Shown here: one piece after another, positions 14,632-24,156 of the stretch
Numbering within the stretch: the stretch's first letter is position 1
Layout: each line of letters begins with the position of its first letter
Source: JACKOB01 sp024234575
GTDB taxonomy: Bacteria > Pseudomonadota > Gammaproteobacteria > Pseudomonadales > Oleiphilaceae
Assembly: GCA_051208035.1 (NCBI GenBank)
Contig: JBPJFZ010000019.1
Location: forward strand, 1 to 64,000
Direction: 5' to 3'
Length of the DNA: 64,000 bases
Made by a program: the position numbers and the translations under genes
The notes under the pieces: generated by a model
The model's input: only the letters and a program-made list of their open reading frames with translations
Databases searched by the model: none
What the model was told of the DNA's origin: nothing

Positions 14632-16614
14632 ATGAATAGCTCAGAAAAACACCGCCAATACATCAAAGACATATTTTCTAGTGATGCGCTTCATCAACAT
14701 CAAATTAGCGCTGCAATGAAAACCTTTTCGGCATTTGAAGATGATAATATTCGAGCTGTTGTAACGGCTGCTGAAATGCAGGCTGGAAAATCAGGCATTG
14801 CACTTGCGTTATGCTGTTTTCAACGCCTTAACCTCTCAGATACTGATATTTGTGATCGTAAGCAACTCAAAGATACTCTTTACCTCGTTACCATGCCAGA
14901 TCTAGCTTTGAAAGAGCAGGCAGAAGATGACCTAAAATTAGCAAAAAATGTGGTAGTGAGTAATTTTGTTAATTTTGAAAAGGCGTTAGAAAACGACTTT
15001 AAAGGTAACCCTCCAAAGCTAATTATTATCGATGAGTGTCACTATGGTTCTAACATAAGTGGTATTCGTTACAGCAGAATATTTGACTATCTTGAACAGG
15101 AAAATGATAGCTGCAAAGTGGTGTTTATCTCCGCCACGCCATTTGGCGCACTCTATGGTGCAGAAACCGAATATGAAGAAGCATTAGAGTTAAGTTCTGA
15201 GGCGGAAGAGGCTCATGATGAACAACTACTTGAAGAGTCACGTGAGGCAGCAAACAATGCACTAAAAGATTCAATTCTACGTCGAGATTTCGGTACGCGC
15301 CTAGTCTTCCACAAAACCAGTGATGAATACTATGGCGTAAGGGAAATGCTCAAAAATGGACGTTTAATAAACCTAGATGACGACTGTAGAAATTTCTTAA
15401 TTGAGTCCGAGCAACGAGCAAAATTTATGGATCAATTCAAACGACATGAAGGGATGGGCTGGTCACTAATTCGAGTTCCTGCTGGTAACGCAATGGATGC
15501 AAAACAGTTATTAATATCTGAAGGAATTGATGAACATAATATTTTTATTTTAGGCAATTCGCTATCTGGTGTACCTGAAGACCAATTGTCAACAATTGAC
15601 CGCTTTAAGAAAGACTTTGAGGACGCGCAACTGTTTGGTGACAAACTTGTCGCAATTACTGTAGCTGGTTGTCGCGCAGGTATAAACTTTGGCGCCATGA
15701 TGAAAAATAACCTGATTTCAACATGGGATAGTACCGTCGCTAGCGTTGCAGCAGTGGTACAAGCGAATGTAGGTCGTGCGTGTGGATACCACGGTAACAA
15801 TACTTCGATGCATTTTACTAATGGAAATGCTGCTGAGGCCTATGGTGCGACGTTAGATTATTTAGAGCGTACTTGTTCAGATCATGCGGCCTCAGACTTT
15901 AATGGTTTAAAAGAGTTTTTTGAAGATATCTGTCAGGAATATCATGTTAATGGATTAGATGTTGGACTTACCATTAAGTACAAAAGGCGCCGCCCAATAG
16001 GAGATGTAGAAACCTACTCCACAGATAGTTATATCGCGGTTCCAGCCAAATTGTTAGAGCCAGACTTTGATTTTACTGAGTACACCAGCGACAAAATGCT
16101 GTTATCTGCTATTTCTATCTTGCGTGAAGAATTTACCAAAAATGGTGCTCCGTCCGTCAAAGGAAACCGGGCTATGCGAGGTACAAAGAAGAACTGGATA
16201 AAGGCTCAATGGGTCAATGGCGACAGTTATGACAACCCAGAAAAAGCCGGAGCTGATGGCCCTCAAAAAGTAAGAACTATCATGCTGACTAACATGATAG
16301 ATAATGGTGATTATGTTGAATTTAATCGCGTCGTTGCTCCAGGTTCTGGTGAATTAACTGAAGATAAATTGGTTACCGCAACCGTATTCAGTGTTTACAA
16401 CATCTCTCGCCGAAAGGTAATTAAAACGATCATGACTGAACATGATGTCTGGGATATGTGTGATCACTTTAATATACCAAGGGACGATACAATGTTTGTT
16501 TTATACAAACGCGGCGAATATGACATTGAGCGAAGCTTAGCTAAGAAAGCTCATAATGAATTACCAGAAAGCACTGGAAGCCTTAGTGATGAATCACAAT
16601 TTTCAGCGAAGTAA
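14632..16614 (+). CDS. SF2 helicase-like ATPase, first of tandem pair
   Basis: 660 residues. The SF2 helicase motifs are complete and ordered: I, AEMQAGKSG (about 46-54); II, IIIDECHYG (about 130-138); III, FISATPF (about 164-170); V, AITVAGCRAGINFG (about 340-353); VI, QANVGRACGYH (about 375-385). After motif III there is an acidic insert of about 40 residues (about 172-215) that the neighbour lacks. A C-terminal domain of about 200 residues is shared with the neighbour and not recognised. A role on phage or element DNA is likely but unproven. The gene ends 5 bp before its paralogue and is convergent to the BREX genes. Confidence 0.8.
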   Translation: MNSSEKHRQYIKDIFSSDALHQHQISAAMKTFSAFEDDNIRAVVTAAEMQAGKSGIALALCCFQRLNLSDTDICDRKQLKDTLYLVTMPDLALKEQAEDDLKLAKNVVVSNFVNFEKALENDFKGNPPKLIIIDECHYGSNISGIRYSRIFDYLEQENDSCKVVFISATPFGALYGAETEYEEALELSSEAEEAHDEQLLEESREAANNALKDSILRRDFGTRLVFHKTSDEYYGVREMLKNGRLINLDDDCRNFLIESEQRAKFMDQFKRHEGMGWSLIRVPAGNAMDAKQLLISEGIDEHNIFILGNSLSGVPEDQLSTIDRFKKDFEDAQLFGDKLVAITVAGCRAGINFGAMMKNNLISTWDSTVASVAAVVQANVGRACGYHGNNTSMHFTNGNAAEAYGATLDYLERTCSDHAASDFNGLKEFFEDICQEYHVNGLDVGLTIKYKRRRPIGDVETYSTDSYIAVPAKLLEPDFDFTEYTSDKMLLSAISILREEFTKNGAPSVKGNRAMRGTKKNWIKAQWVNGDSYDNPEKAGADGPQKVRTIMLTNMIDNGDYVEFNRVVAPGSGELTEDKLVTATVFSVYNISRRKVIKTIMTEHDVWDMCDHFNIPRDDTMFVLYKRGEYDIERSLAKKAHNELPESTGSLSDESQFSAK

Positions 16615-16619
16615 AATGT

Positions 16620-18482
16620 ATGAGTTTTAAAGCAAAACAGCATCGTACAGTGATTGATGAGATGTTAAATGTTAATACATTTGAGCATCAAAGAAATGCA
16701 GCATCTAAAGCCTATGACAACTTCACCAAGGGTAGTAGAGCTGTCGTCATTGCCGCTGAAATGCAATCAGGTAAGTCAGGTATTGCGTTAGCCTTATCTG
16801 CTTACCAAAGGTTATCACTTTGCGATGAAGCTATATGTGACCGAAAGCAACTAAAAGATACCTTGTATTTAGTTACGATGGCCGATATCTCTTTACAAGA
16901 GCAAGCTAAACAAGATTTAGCGCCATGCAATAATGTTGTCGTTAGTAACTTCACCAATTATGAATCTGCGCTTTCTAGCCAATTTAAAAATCAACAACCT
17001 AAACTCATTATCATTGATGAATGTCATTATGGTGCTGGCTCTGAGGCTGTTCGTTACTCAAAGATTTTTAAATATCTAGAAGAAGAAAATACTCAATGTA
17101 AAGTTGCCTTCATCTCCGCAACCCCTTTCAGTGCTCTATATTCAGCAGGTCCTGACTCCATTTTGCGCCATAACTTTAAAACCAGCCTGGTTTTTCACAA
17201 AACTAATGATGAATACCATGGCATTAGAGAAATGCATCGCAATAACCAAATAATTAAGTTGGCCGAAGACCAGCGAAACTTTTGTGATGACTCATTAATG
17301 AGAAGGCGATTCATTCGACAATTCAAAGAATACAGTTCAGCAGGTTGGTCTTTAATACGAGTACCCAGCAGCCAGGCTCAGGTGGCTAAAGAAATACTTT
17401 TAAATAATGGTATATCAGAAGATCAAATAATGATCATCGGTCAGAAATTAGTCGGTGTTGATGATGCTGAATTGGCAAGTATTGATGACTTTAAGCGAGA
17501 GTACCAAACAGCAGTTATGTTTGATGATAAATTAATTGCCATAACGGTAGCTGGTTTTAGAGCAGGCATTAATTTTGGTCATGAAATGAAAAATACGCTA
17601 ATTAATACTTGGGATAGTACTATAGCCAATATAGCAGCTATCGTTCAAGCCAACATCGGCAGAGCCTGTGGTTACCATACCAATATTACAGCAAAGCATT
17701 ACACCAACCTTGATGCAATAAAGGCATATAGCGACTTACTCAGTAACCTTGAGGATAATTCAGGCTCAAACAACTTTGAGGGTCTCCAGCAGTTATTTGA
17801 AGAAATTTGCACAAAATATGATGTTAGAGGGTTTGATCGCGGAACCAATATCGCACCGCAAGTTGAATATAAAGTATCGAAGAAAAAAGATGATAGCAAA
17901 ACATACTTCACTGATAGCTTTTTAGCTGTCCCTGGAAAGCTAGAACACGCAGAGTACGACTACCGCCAATATACGCATAACCCAATTTTACTTGAAGCTA
18001 TTAAGCTTATTAGAACAGAGTTACTTAAAGATGATGGACCTCATCGCAAACAAGGTCGAGCTCTAAAGGGGGAACATCAAAATTGGATAAAAGCTCAATG
18101 GGTAAACGGTGTTACTTTTGATGATCATACCCCTAGTTGTGCAAAGAATAGAGCAATTGAATTCACGACATTATTAAATCAAAAACAAGCTATTGAATTT
18201 AACAAAATTGTAAATCCAGGCGGAGGTGAATCGACTGAAGACAAGCAAGTTATGGCTAGTATCTTCAGTGTATATAATCTGTCACGTCAAGTGGACGCGT
18301 TCAAACGCTCTATGGACGACGATGATATGGAAGAAGTGAGTCAGTTGTTGAACGTTGAATGCGATGACACGATTATTTTACTTTATCTTCGTGGTGACTA
18401 TTCAAGTGAGATTACGTCAACAAAGAAAGAAGAGTTATCTCAAATAACATCAACAAAAATCAGAAATGACTCAATTTTCTAA
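16620..18482 (+). CDS. SF2 helicase-like ATPase, second of tandem pair
   Basis: 620 residues, clearly a paralogue of the preceding protein along its whole length. Motifs: I, AEMQSGKSG (about 44-52); II, IIIDECHYG (about 128-136); III, FISATPF; V, AITVAGFRAGINFG; VI, QANIGRACGYH (about 343-353). It lacks the acidic insert. Long identical stretches (CDRKQLKDTLYLVTM) with divergence elsewhere show an old duplication kept in both copies, so the proteins probably work as a pair. Codon use is more AT-rich than in the upstream copy. Confidence 0.8.
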   Translation: MSFKAKQHRTVIDEMLNVNTFEHQRNAASKAYDNFTKGSRAVVIAAEMQSGKSGIALALSAYQRLSLCDEAICDRKQLKDTLYLVTMADISLQEQAKQDLAPCNNVVVSNFTNYESALSSQFKNQQPKLIIIDECHYGAGSEAVRYSKIFKYLEEENTQCKVAFISATPFSALYSAGPDSILRHNFKTSLVFHKTNDEYHGIREMHRNNQIIKLAEDQRNFCDDSLMRRRFIRQFKEYSSAGWSLIRVPSSQAQVAKEILLNNGISEDQIMIIGQKLVGVDDAELASIDDFKREYQTAVMFDDKLIAITVAGFRAGINFGHEMKNTLINTWDSTIANIAAIVQANIGRACGYHTNITAKHYTNLDAIKAYSDLLSNLEDNSGSNNFEGLQQLFEEICTKYDVRGFDRGTNIAPQVEYKVSKKKDDSKTYFTDSFLAVPGKLEHAEYDYRQYTHNPILLEAIKLIRTELLKDDGPHRKQGRALKGEHQNWIKAQWVNGVTFDDHTPSCAKNRAIEFTTLLNQKQAIEFNKIVNPGGGESTEDKQVMASIFSVYNLSRQVDAFKRSMDDDDMEEVSQLLNVECDDTIILLYLRGDYSSEITSTKKEELSQITSTKIRNDSIF

Positions 18483-18526
18483 ACTACAGAGTATTTATGA
18501 CAATAGATTTTAGTAAATTAGAGCAT

Positions 18527-18597
18527 GAGGGTTACCTCTTGTGATTTTGATTTCAGGTTTAGTCACCGTCAATCAAAGTCGGTAACCCTCTCTTTTT
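18527..18597. terminator. Bidirectional terminator between helicases and BREX
   Basis: GAGGGTTACC (18527-18536) pairs perfectly with GGTAACCCTC (18581-18590). An inner stem GATTTTGATT/AATCAAAGTC (one G-U) closes a loop of 18 bases, and TCTTTTTC follows. It lies between the converging helicase and pglZ genes and can serve both strands. The stem is unusually long and two-part. Confidence 0.7.
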
Positions 18598-18639
18598 CAA
18601 GAAGAGGTATCAGATTGGGTCTGAACTAATTCAAATTAG

Positions 18640-20694
18640 TTAACCTTTATTATGAATATTAATCACAGGGGTTAAGCACTCCTGCAAGCTCAACCCGCCA
18701 TGATTGTAATAGTCACCGGCAATATAACCCGCAATACCAGGTGCCATGGCAACAGATACGTTGTTATTCCAATGCCACGGTAATTTTAACTCATGTGTAT
18801 CGACGTTATCTTTTAATATTGCACAACGAGCTAAACGCTTTTTCACGATATTTTTTGAAATGCTCGCTTCAGCCAATTTGTTGGGTACCCACAACCAGCC
18901 ATGATCAGTAACAATACGAATGTTCTTCCAGCCTGCTGTTAATAATCCTTCTATTCGTGCAACAACATCTTCTAAAACCGCTTCAATATTAAGCGGCATT
19001 TTCATTTGTTGTTTATGCCCCATATTATCTAAATCACCCGTTTGCACCCACGCATTACCAGTAGGCTCACCTGTGTCTAACCCCTCCAAATATTGCCAAC
19101 CTTTATCAGATAGCGACTTTTTTAAATGATAGGTACTAAACTCCGAACCAGAAGCGATAAGTATTGGTGTGAAGTTATCATTTTCTTGGGCCCCCGAAAG
19201 TAACTCAGCCACAGGGGTTACAGCGGCTTTTGCTGTTGCTGTTAATGAGGGAAGGGCACACCAATTGGTTTTTAATGAGGTGTTCACTGAAAGCTTATCT
19301 AACTTTTGTTGTAACGTTTTTGCTGTATCGAAACGTAAGCCATCAACAAAGAAAACGACCTGGCTGCCAACATCATACTGCGCTGTTGACTCATTAACTT
19401 CACCAGATTGCCCTGACTTTCCAGGGTAACCCTCTTCTCGAACCAAGTTCTGAAAATTCAACGTCACCTGCTCTAACCAGGGCGTATAAATAACAGCGAG
19501 AATATCAGCAACAACTTGCTGTTGGTTTATATCTTTTGCAACCGCCATAGCATTAATTGCAGCAGCGTCAGCTTGCCAGAAACGTTCTTTGTAAGTGTTA
19601 GCCATTTTTTCAACAGAGGGGCCTGTAAAAGCAATATCTGTATGCTCGATCACTAAAGCTAACTGCTCTAATATGGTTAACCAAGGAGATAAACCTAATC
19701 CATACCACAACCATGACTTTCGCTCTGATTCTCGCTTAAAAAGGTCTGATAATTGTTGCTTAATGATCGTGGCATCTTGCTTAGCAAAGCCTTTTAGCTT
19801 AGTAGAAAGTTCGGTTTCATCTCTTAAATTTTCAGCCAGATAATGACTTGCATTAATGGCTAGTCCCGCAGGTTGAACAGTCTTTAGTTTTTCAACTAAT
19901 AACGGTAAGTTATGTGCAGTATCTTCAAAACGCTGCCAAACCGTCTGCCATTTACCCTGTGATTCACACAAGCTAACTAATACTGATTCAACATCCCCCT
20001 TCTCAGGGTCAAAACCAAAGCTGTCTAAGCAAGTTTGCTTGAATATAGGCCATTTGCTGTCTTTCCATAAAGCCTGTTTATCTTCTGAATTGTTTAACCA
20101 GCCAAGAATATCTCTTTCAGGGTCATCCATTACAATATCAATAAAATCTTGGGCTTCTAGTTTTTTACCTTTTAACGACTCTTCAGGGGTTTCTAATAAG
20201 TCAGGCAATATTTTTAAAATAGCCGCTTGGGTCTTCTTGTCTTTAGCTACATCAAGCTCTAAACCTACGCGTGGATTGGTTAGAAATGAACCAATTGACC
20301 AGTCTCTGCCTGCAGGGTTATAAGCCCACCAGCAACCACGATACTGCAGTTCTGCAAGGGGTCTTAGTTCATCGGGGCATTGCTCTATGGCTCGCAAATC
20401 CTTTCGGCTAACACCAGGTAAATAAATGATGGGTGTTTTACTCTTAGGCAATTGACACTCTTCTAAAACACCCGCTATTGCGCATTTAATCCAGATAGCA
20501 GGTCCGGTTCTTTCTTCTGGTTTATATTCACCTAACTCAACTAATTCAGGTAAGTGCTGTTTAATTGAAGGCATAGCTGACTGCCATTGGCATTCAATAT
20601 CAGTCCATAAAATGGCTGCAGGTGCAATTTGCACCGCAGAATTATAGTTGGCAGAACTTCGTAGCTGCTCAGCTAAATAATCAATCAGTTGCAT
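18640..20694 (-). CDS. pglZ: BREX protein PglZ
   Basis: 684 residues of the alkaline-phosphatase-like PglZ family. The metal-site motifs are VVFFVDGLRFDTAKTL (about 440-455) and IVTDHGWLWVP (about 593-603). PglZ is a core BREX component needed for both host methylation and phage exclusion, and works with PglX. Its start overlaps the pglX stop in a TAATG, so the two are translationally coupled. It is shorter than the type 1 PglZ proteins I recall (about 800 residues or more). In type 1 BREX brxL would follow; here the operon ends at a terminator. Confidence 0.88.
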   Translation of the reverse strand: MQLIDYLAEQLRSSANYNSAVQIAPAAILWTDIECQWQSAMPSIKQHLPELVELGEYKPEERTGPAIWIKCAIAGVLEECQLPKSKTPIIYLPGVSRKDLRAIEQCPDELRPLAELQYRGCWWAYNPAGRDWSIGSFLTNPRVGLELDVAKDKKTQAAILKILPDLLETPEESLKGKKLEAQDFIDIVMDDPERDILGWLNNSEDKQALWKDSKWPIFKQTCLDSFGFDPEKGDVESVLVSLCESQGKWQTVWQRFEDTAHNLPLLVEKLKTVQPAGLAINASHYLAENLRDETELSTKLKGFAKQDATIIKQQLSDLFKRESERKSWLWYGLGLSPWLTILEQLALVIEHTDIAFTGPSVEKMANTYKERFWQADAAAINAMAVAKDINQQQVVADILAVIYTPWLEQVTLNFQNLVREEGYPGKSGQSGEVNESTAQYDVGSQVVFFVDGLRFDTAKTLQQKLDKLSVNTSLKTNWCALPSLTATAKAAVTPVAELLSGAQENDNFTPILIASGSEFSTYHLKKSLSDKGWQYLEGLDTGEPTGNAWVQTGDLDNMGHKQQMKMPLNIEAVLEDVVARIEGLLTAGWKNIRIVTDHGWLWVPNKLAEASISKNIVKKRLARCAILKDNVDTHELKLPWHWNNNVSVAMAPGIAGYIAGDYYNHGGLSLQECLTPVINIHNKG

Positions 20695-23600
20695 TAACTG
20701 TTCTCTCTTGCGGCTTTCTTTTCGGCCAGTGTTAGGTGGTGGTCGTTGATACGATCACCTTGGTTGCCGCCATATTCTAGGCCTAAGTCATACCAAGGGG
20801 CAGATTCTACATCGGTGCCACGGTCTTTTTTCCAGTGAATATTTGGTTTTGAACGCAGAATGCCAGCATCTTTTTTGCCAACATCTTTCGCTTTCATAAA
20901 TGGGCGGATGTTTAAGCGAACACCGTCATTTAGGTCTGGATTCCAACCTATCGGTTGCTCAGCTAATGACTTCCAGCGTACAAAAATATCTAAACCTTTT
21001 TCGCCGACGAGAATATCTTCGAGCTGTTTTCTTAGGTTTCGAGCTGCGGCTAAACGAATTTCAGCGCCGTCATCACCATCTTTTTCTAGCTGAATTTGGG
21101 TACTAATCCAGTCATCAAGATAGGTGTAAATTAAGCGCTCTAATCCTTTGTAATCGAGTTGGTGGTAATTGATTAACGCAGAGAAACCATCAGGTAAGCC
21201 ATCCCATATATGCCAAATAAAAGGACGATGCTGGAACAATTTACAATGTTGCTCAAAGAACTTATCACGTAGCCAAATGTTTAAGTCGCGAGACTTAACG
21301 GTCTTCAATAAATTGTTTAATACTGTCGCAGACCATTTATCGCCATAGGCTGCATGTAATATAGCTTCTAATCTATCTACCGCAGGCTTTTCACCGCGTA
21401 TGGCAGGTATACAAACAATGCCGTCATCATCAACTAAATCATCAAACACTTTATTCTGAGCAATGATCTCACGCATTTCAGGCGCTAATTCCATTTCCGT
21501 GTCTAGCTCGGCTGGCCATTGATACCCTAATAGACGAGCCACCGCGACTTGTAGAACAGTGTCATCTTCACGTAAATCGCTAATAGCGGTGGTTTTCGTT
21601 ACTTCATCCCACACAACAGATGCACATGGGTGACCGTGAAAAATCCATTGTGTTGAATCGTTCGTAAAAGGTCTGGGTATTCCTTTCGAAAACTCTATCC
21701 CTGCAAAAGTTTTCCATCGTTCTTTTTCGAAAGGGGCCTTAACCGTTGTAGCATTAGCAATAGAGACTTTTTGATCAATTTTTCTAATATCTTTTGCAAG
21801 ATTACCAGTTACACAGTAAGCAACTAATGAACTAAAATCTTTTTGATCGTGAGGAACAATAGGGCATATATTACTATCAAATGCATCTCCCAAATAAATT
21901 GCACCAGGCAAAGTTCCCATTTGGGAAAGAAATATGCCTTTTTTCTTCCATGCTTTTAAACCCTGCTTGCGGGCAAAGTTTTCTCCTTTTTCTTTCCAGT
22001 TAATAACGCTTTCTAATCCACCAAAAAGCTGATTTGCGGAAACTGTGCTCTGTAGTTTTATCCAAGTTTTGGGAATGGAATTAAATTCCCAAAAGTTCCT
22101 GCGAACTTGTGAATCATCACCTGATTTAAGTCCTTGGAAAGGTGTAGCAATTGTAGATAACGGAGAATGTTTTGACTCTTTTTCAAAAGTAATCACTTGC
22201 TCGACCGCTCTTTGGCATTTTTCTTGAGAAACTAAATTGAATTCAACTTCTTTCAATGATTTTTTTTTCTTTTCAATAGAAGTTTCAGTTAAAACATCGA
22301 TGCCTGAAAAATAATTATCCTGCATAGGCTGTTTAGTTTTATAGGGTTGATTACAAACTAGTGCGATACTAGTAATATTTCCTGGACCATCTTCAAATGC
22401 TTCGGCACCACCACCAAGTTTAACTACAAAACGAAAATTAGAATTACCTAATAACTCTTCTCTAAAACTGTGATAGCTTTTTAAAAATAGCCAGTTTTGC
22501 GTCATCACCACACTTGTTAGGCAACTATCTTTAGTTAATTCATTACAACGTTCTAAAAAAACAGTCGCTAAGTCAGTTTTTGCGCTATCGTAAAATTGTT
22601 CACAGTAATTCTTTAATTTTTCAGATTGTTTGCCTCTAGCCAAATACGGAACGTTTGTTACAACCCATTCGTATCTTGCACTTAAAATACTTGCTGCTTT
22701 TACCAAGCCCTGCGCAGTAGCTTTTAATTCATCGCTAACTTCTAATCTATTCGAGGTAGCTTCTTGTAATAACTTCCAAGCGGGTTGTTTGTCTTTTAAT
22801 AACATATGGTTCGGATCAATCAAACTACCTAAAGTGGGGGCGTCTTTAAATGTTTGTTGCATCCACTTGACAGCATTTTCAAGCTCTTCATCGCCTTTAG
22901 CTAAATCTTTCCATTCCTTTTGTGCTTCATTAATGGACACACCTGAACATGCAAGCTGTAATTCGGGTAATTGACGATAGCCACCAGAATTAGGGAATCT
23001 CCAAGCTTCAAGCGCTAAAGCAAATGCTGCCAGTTCAACACAGCGTTGGTCGAGTTCTAAGCCATGTATATTTTCAGCGATAACTTTATCAATTGCTTCT
23101 TTTGCAGATAACCCTTCTAGCGCTATACGAATTGGTACTAGCATTAAAAATTTAGCCACTAAAAAGTGACCACTCCCGCAGCAGGGATCGAGGGTTTTAA
23201 ATTCACTTAGGTCGTCAGGCCATTTATCAAAATTACCAGCCGCCGATTTCCATAGGCCACTGTCTTCGTCTTTTATAAAACGTAAATATTCAAGTGGTAA
23301 ACCGGGAATAGAGGCTCGCTCTCGAAGCTCTTGTTCACTGGTTGCTGTCGCTAGATCGTCTTGTGTTAAGCGTCGTTTTGCCCACCATGCACCAAGGGCG
23401 TTGTCGAGTAAAAAACTCACCATATAAGGCTCGGTAAATAACTGAGTCACCGGGCTTAATTCTTTAGCTCCAATTTTTACGCCAGATTCATTAACCTGTT
23501 TTTTCTTTTTGTTTTGCCAGAACTGATAACACCAACCCAATGCGTCAGATGCTTGGAACGTATTCGGGTGTAAGTCCGCAATTAGCTCTTCTAATGCTTG

Positions 23601-24122
23601 AACATGGTTAATAGAAAGTTTAACGTCGAATACTGGAGAGTCAGCCCGAAATATTTGCGGCAACATTTTTTGTGCTAAACGGCCAGCTAAATCCCAACCG
23701 TCTTTTACTTCAGAGCCATCACTTAATGGATCATTTTCTTCAGCAAGTTCAAAACATTCATCTAAGGTAACGTGCGTGTTTTGGTCATACATTAACAGGT
23801 CACTTTGCTCTAGAAAGCGAGCGAACAACATACGATGCCAGTGCTCGTATGCCATTTCGTTAATAAGCAACTCAGTTTCCTGGCTATTTGCTTTTGTTAG
23901 GGAAGTCGAATCACGATTTAACACATCGCCTAATTGACGTCCGTGGGCACGTAAACGCGTTCTGAGCTTACGCTCTGCTTCACTTAAATAATTAGGAGCG
24001 CTGCCTTCGCCAATACCTAGGCGAGTAAGTGCTTCTGTAACCGCGACTTCAACAATATCACGAGCCTTTTCAACCGTTTTTTCAAGCTTACTACGCAGCG
24101 TTTTTTCTAATGGTGTTCTCAT
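20694..24122 (-). CDS. pglX: BREX adenine methyltransferase PglX
   Basis: 1142 residues. The SAM-binding motif is TLDPCCGSGHFLVAKF (about 305-320). The catalytic motif IV reads NVPYL (about 489-493) where N6-adenine methylases usually have NPPY; NVPY is seen in some PglX relatives. A large C-terminal target-recognition part follows (to about residue 1100). It methylates a non-palindromic host motif on one strand so that BREX spares host DNA. It sits between brxC (34-bp gap) and pglZ (1-bp overlap) in one operon. I see no internal repeat tract that would suggest phase variation. Confidence 0.9.
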   Translation of the reverse strand: MRTPLEKTLRSKLEKTVEKARDIVEVAVTEALTRLGIGEGSAPNYLSEAERKLRTRLRAHGRQLGDVLNRDSTSLTKANSQETELLINEMAYEHWHRMLFARFLEQSDLLMYDQNTHVTLDECFELAEENDPLSDGSEVKDGWDLAGRLAQKMLPQIFRADSPVFDVKLSINHVQALEELIADLHPNTFQASDALGWCYQFWQNKKKKQVNESGVKIGAKELSPVTQLFTEPYMVSFLLDNALGAWWAKRRLTQDDLATATSEQELRERASIPGLPLEYLRFIKDEDSGLWKSAAGNFDKWPDDLSEFKTLDPCCGSGHFLVAKFLMLVPIRIALEGLSAKEAIDKVIAENIHGLELDQRCVELAAFALALEAWRFPNSGGYRQLPELQLACSGVSINEAQKEWKDLAKGDEELENAVKWMQQTFKDAPTLGSLIDPNHMLLKDKQPAWKLLQEATSNRLEVSDELKATAQGLVKAASILSARYEWVVTNVPYLARGKQSEKLKNYCEQFYDSAKTDLATVFLERCNELTKDSCLTSVVMTQNWLFLKSYHSFREELLGNSNFRFVVKLGGGAEAFEDGPGNITSIALVCNQPYKTKQPMQDNYFSGIDVLTETSIEKKKKSLKEVEFNLVSQEKCQRAVEQVITFEKESKHSPLSTIATPFQGLKSGDDSQVRRNFWEFNSIPKTWIKLQSTVSANQLFGGLESVINWKEKGENFARKQGLKAWKKKGIFLSQMGTLPGAIYLGDAFDSNICPIVPHDQKDFSSLVAYCVTGNLAKDIRKIDQKVSIANATTVKAPFEKERWKTFAGIEFSKGIPRPFTNDSTQWIFHGHPCASVVWDEVTKTTAISDLREDDTVLQVAVARLLGYQWPAELDTEMELAPEMREIIAQNKVFDDLVDDDGIVCIPAIRGEKPAVDRLEAILHAAYGDKWSATVLNNLLKTVKSRDLNIWLRDKFFEQHCKLFQHRPFIWHIWDGLPDGFSALINYHQLDYKGLERLIYTYLDDWISTQIQLEKDGDDGAEIRLAAARNLRKQLEDILVGEKGLDIFVRWKSLAEQPIGWNPDLNDGVRLNIRPFMKAKDVGKKDAGILRSKPNIHWKKDRGTDVESAPWYDLGLEYGGNQGDRINDHHLTLAEKKAARENS

Positions 24123-24156
24123 TTACATCTATTCCTTCGCAGACACTAAATTAACA

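Noticed and set aside
15432..15800. 122-codon minus-strand frame
   Set aside because: Shadow of the first helicase gene.
14632..18482. Helicase pair as BrxHI/BrxHII of BREX
   Set aside because: Those BREX helicases are longer or differ in layout as I know them, and these genes are on the opposite strand with their own terminator; only a possible functional link is kept as a finding.
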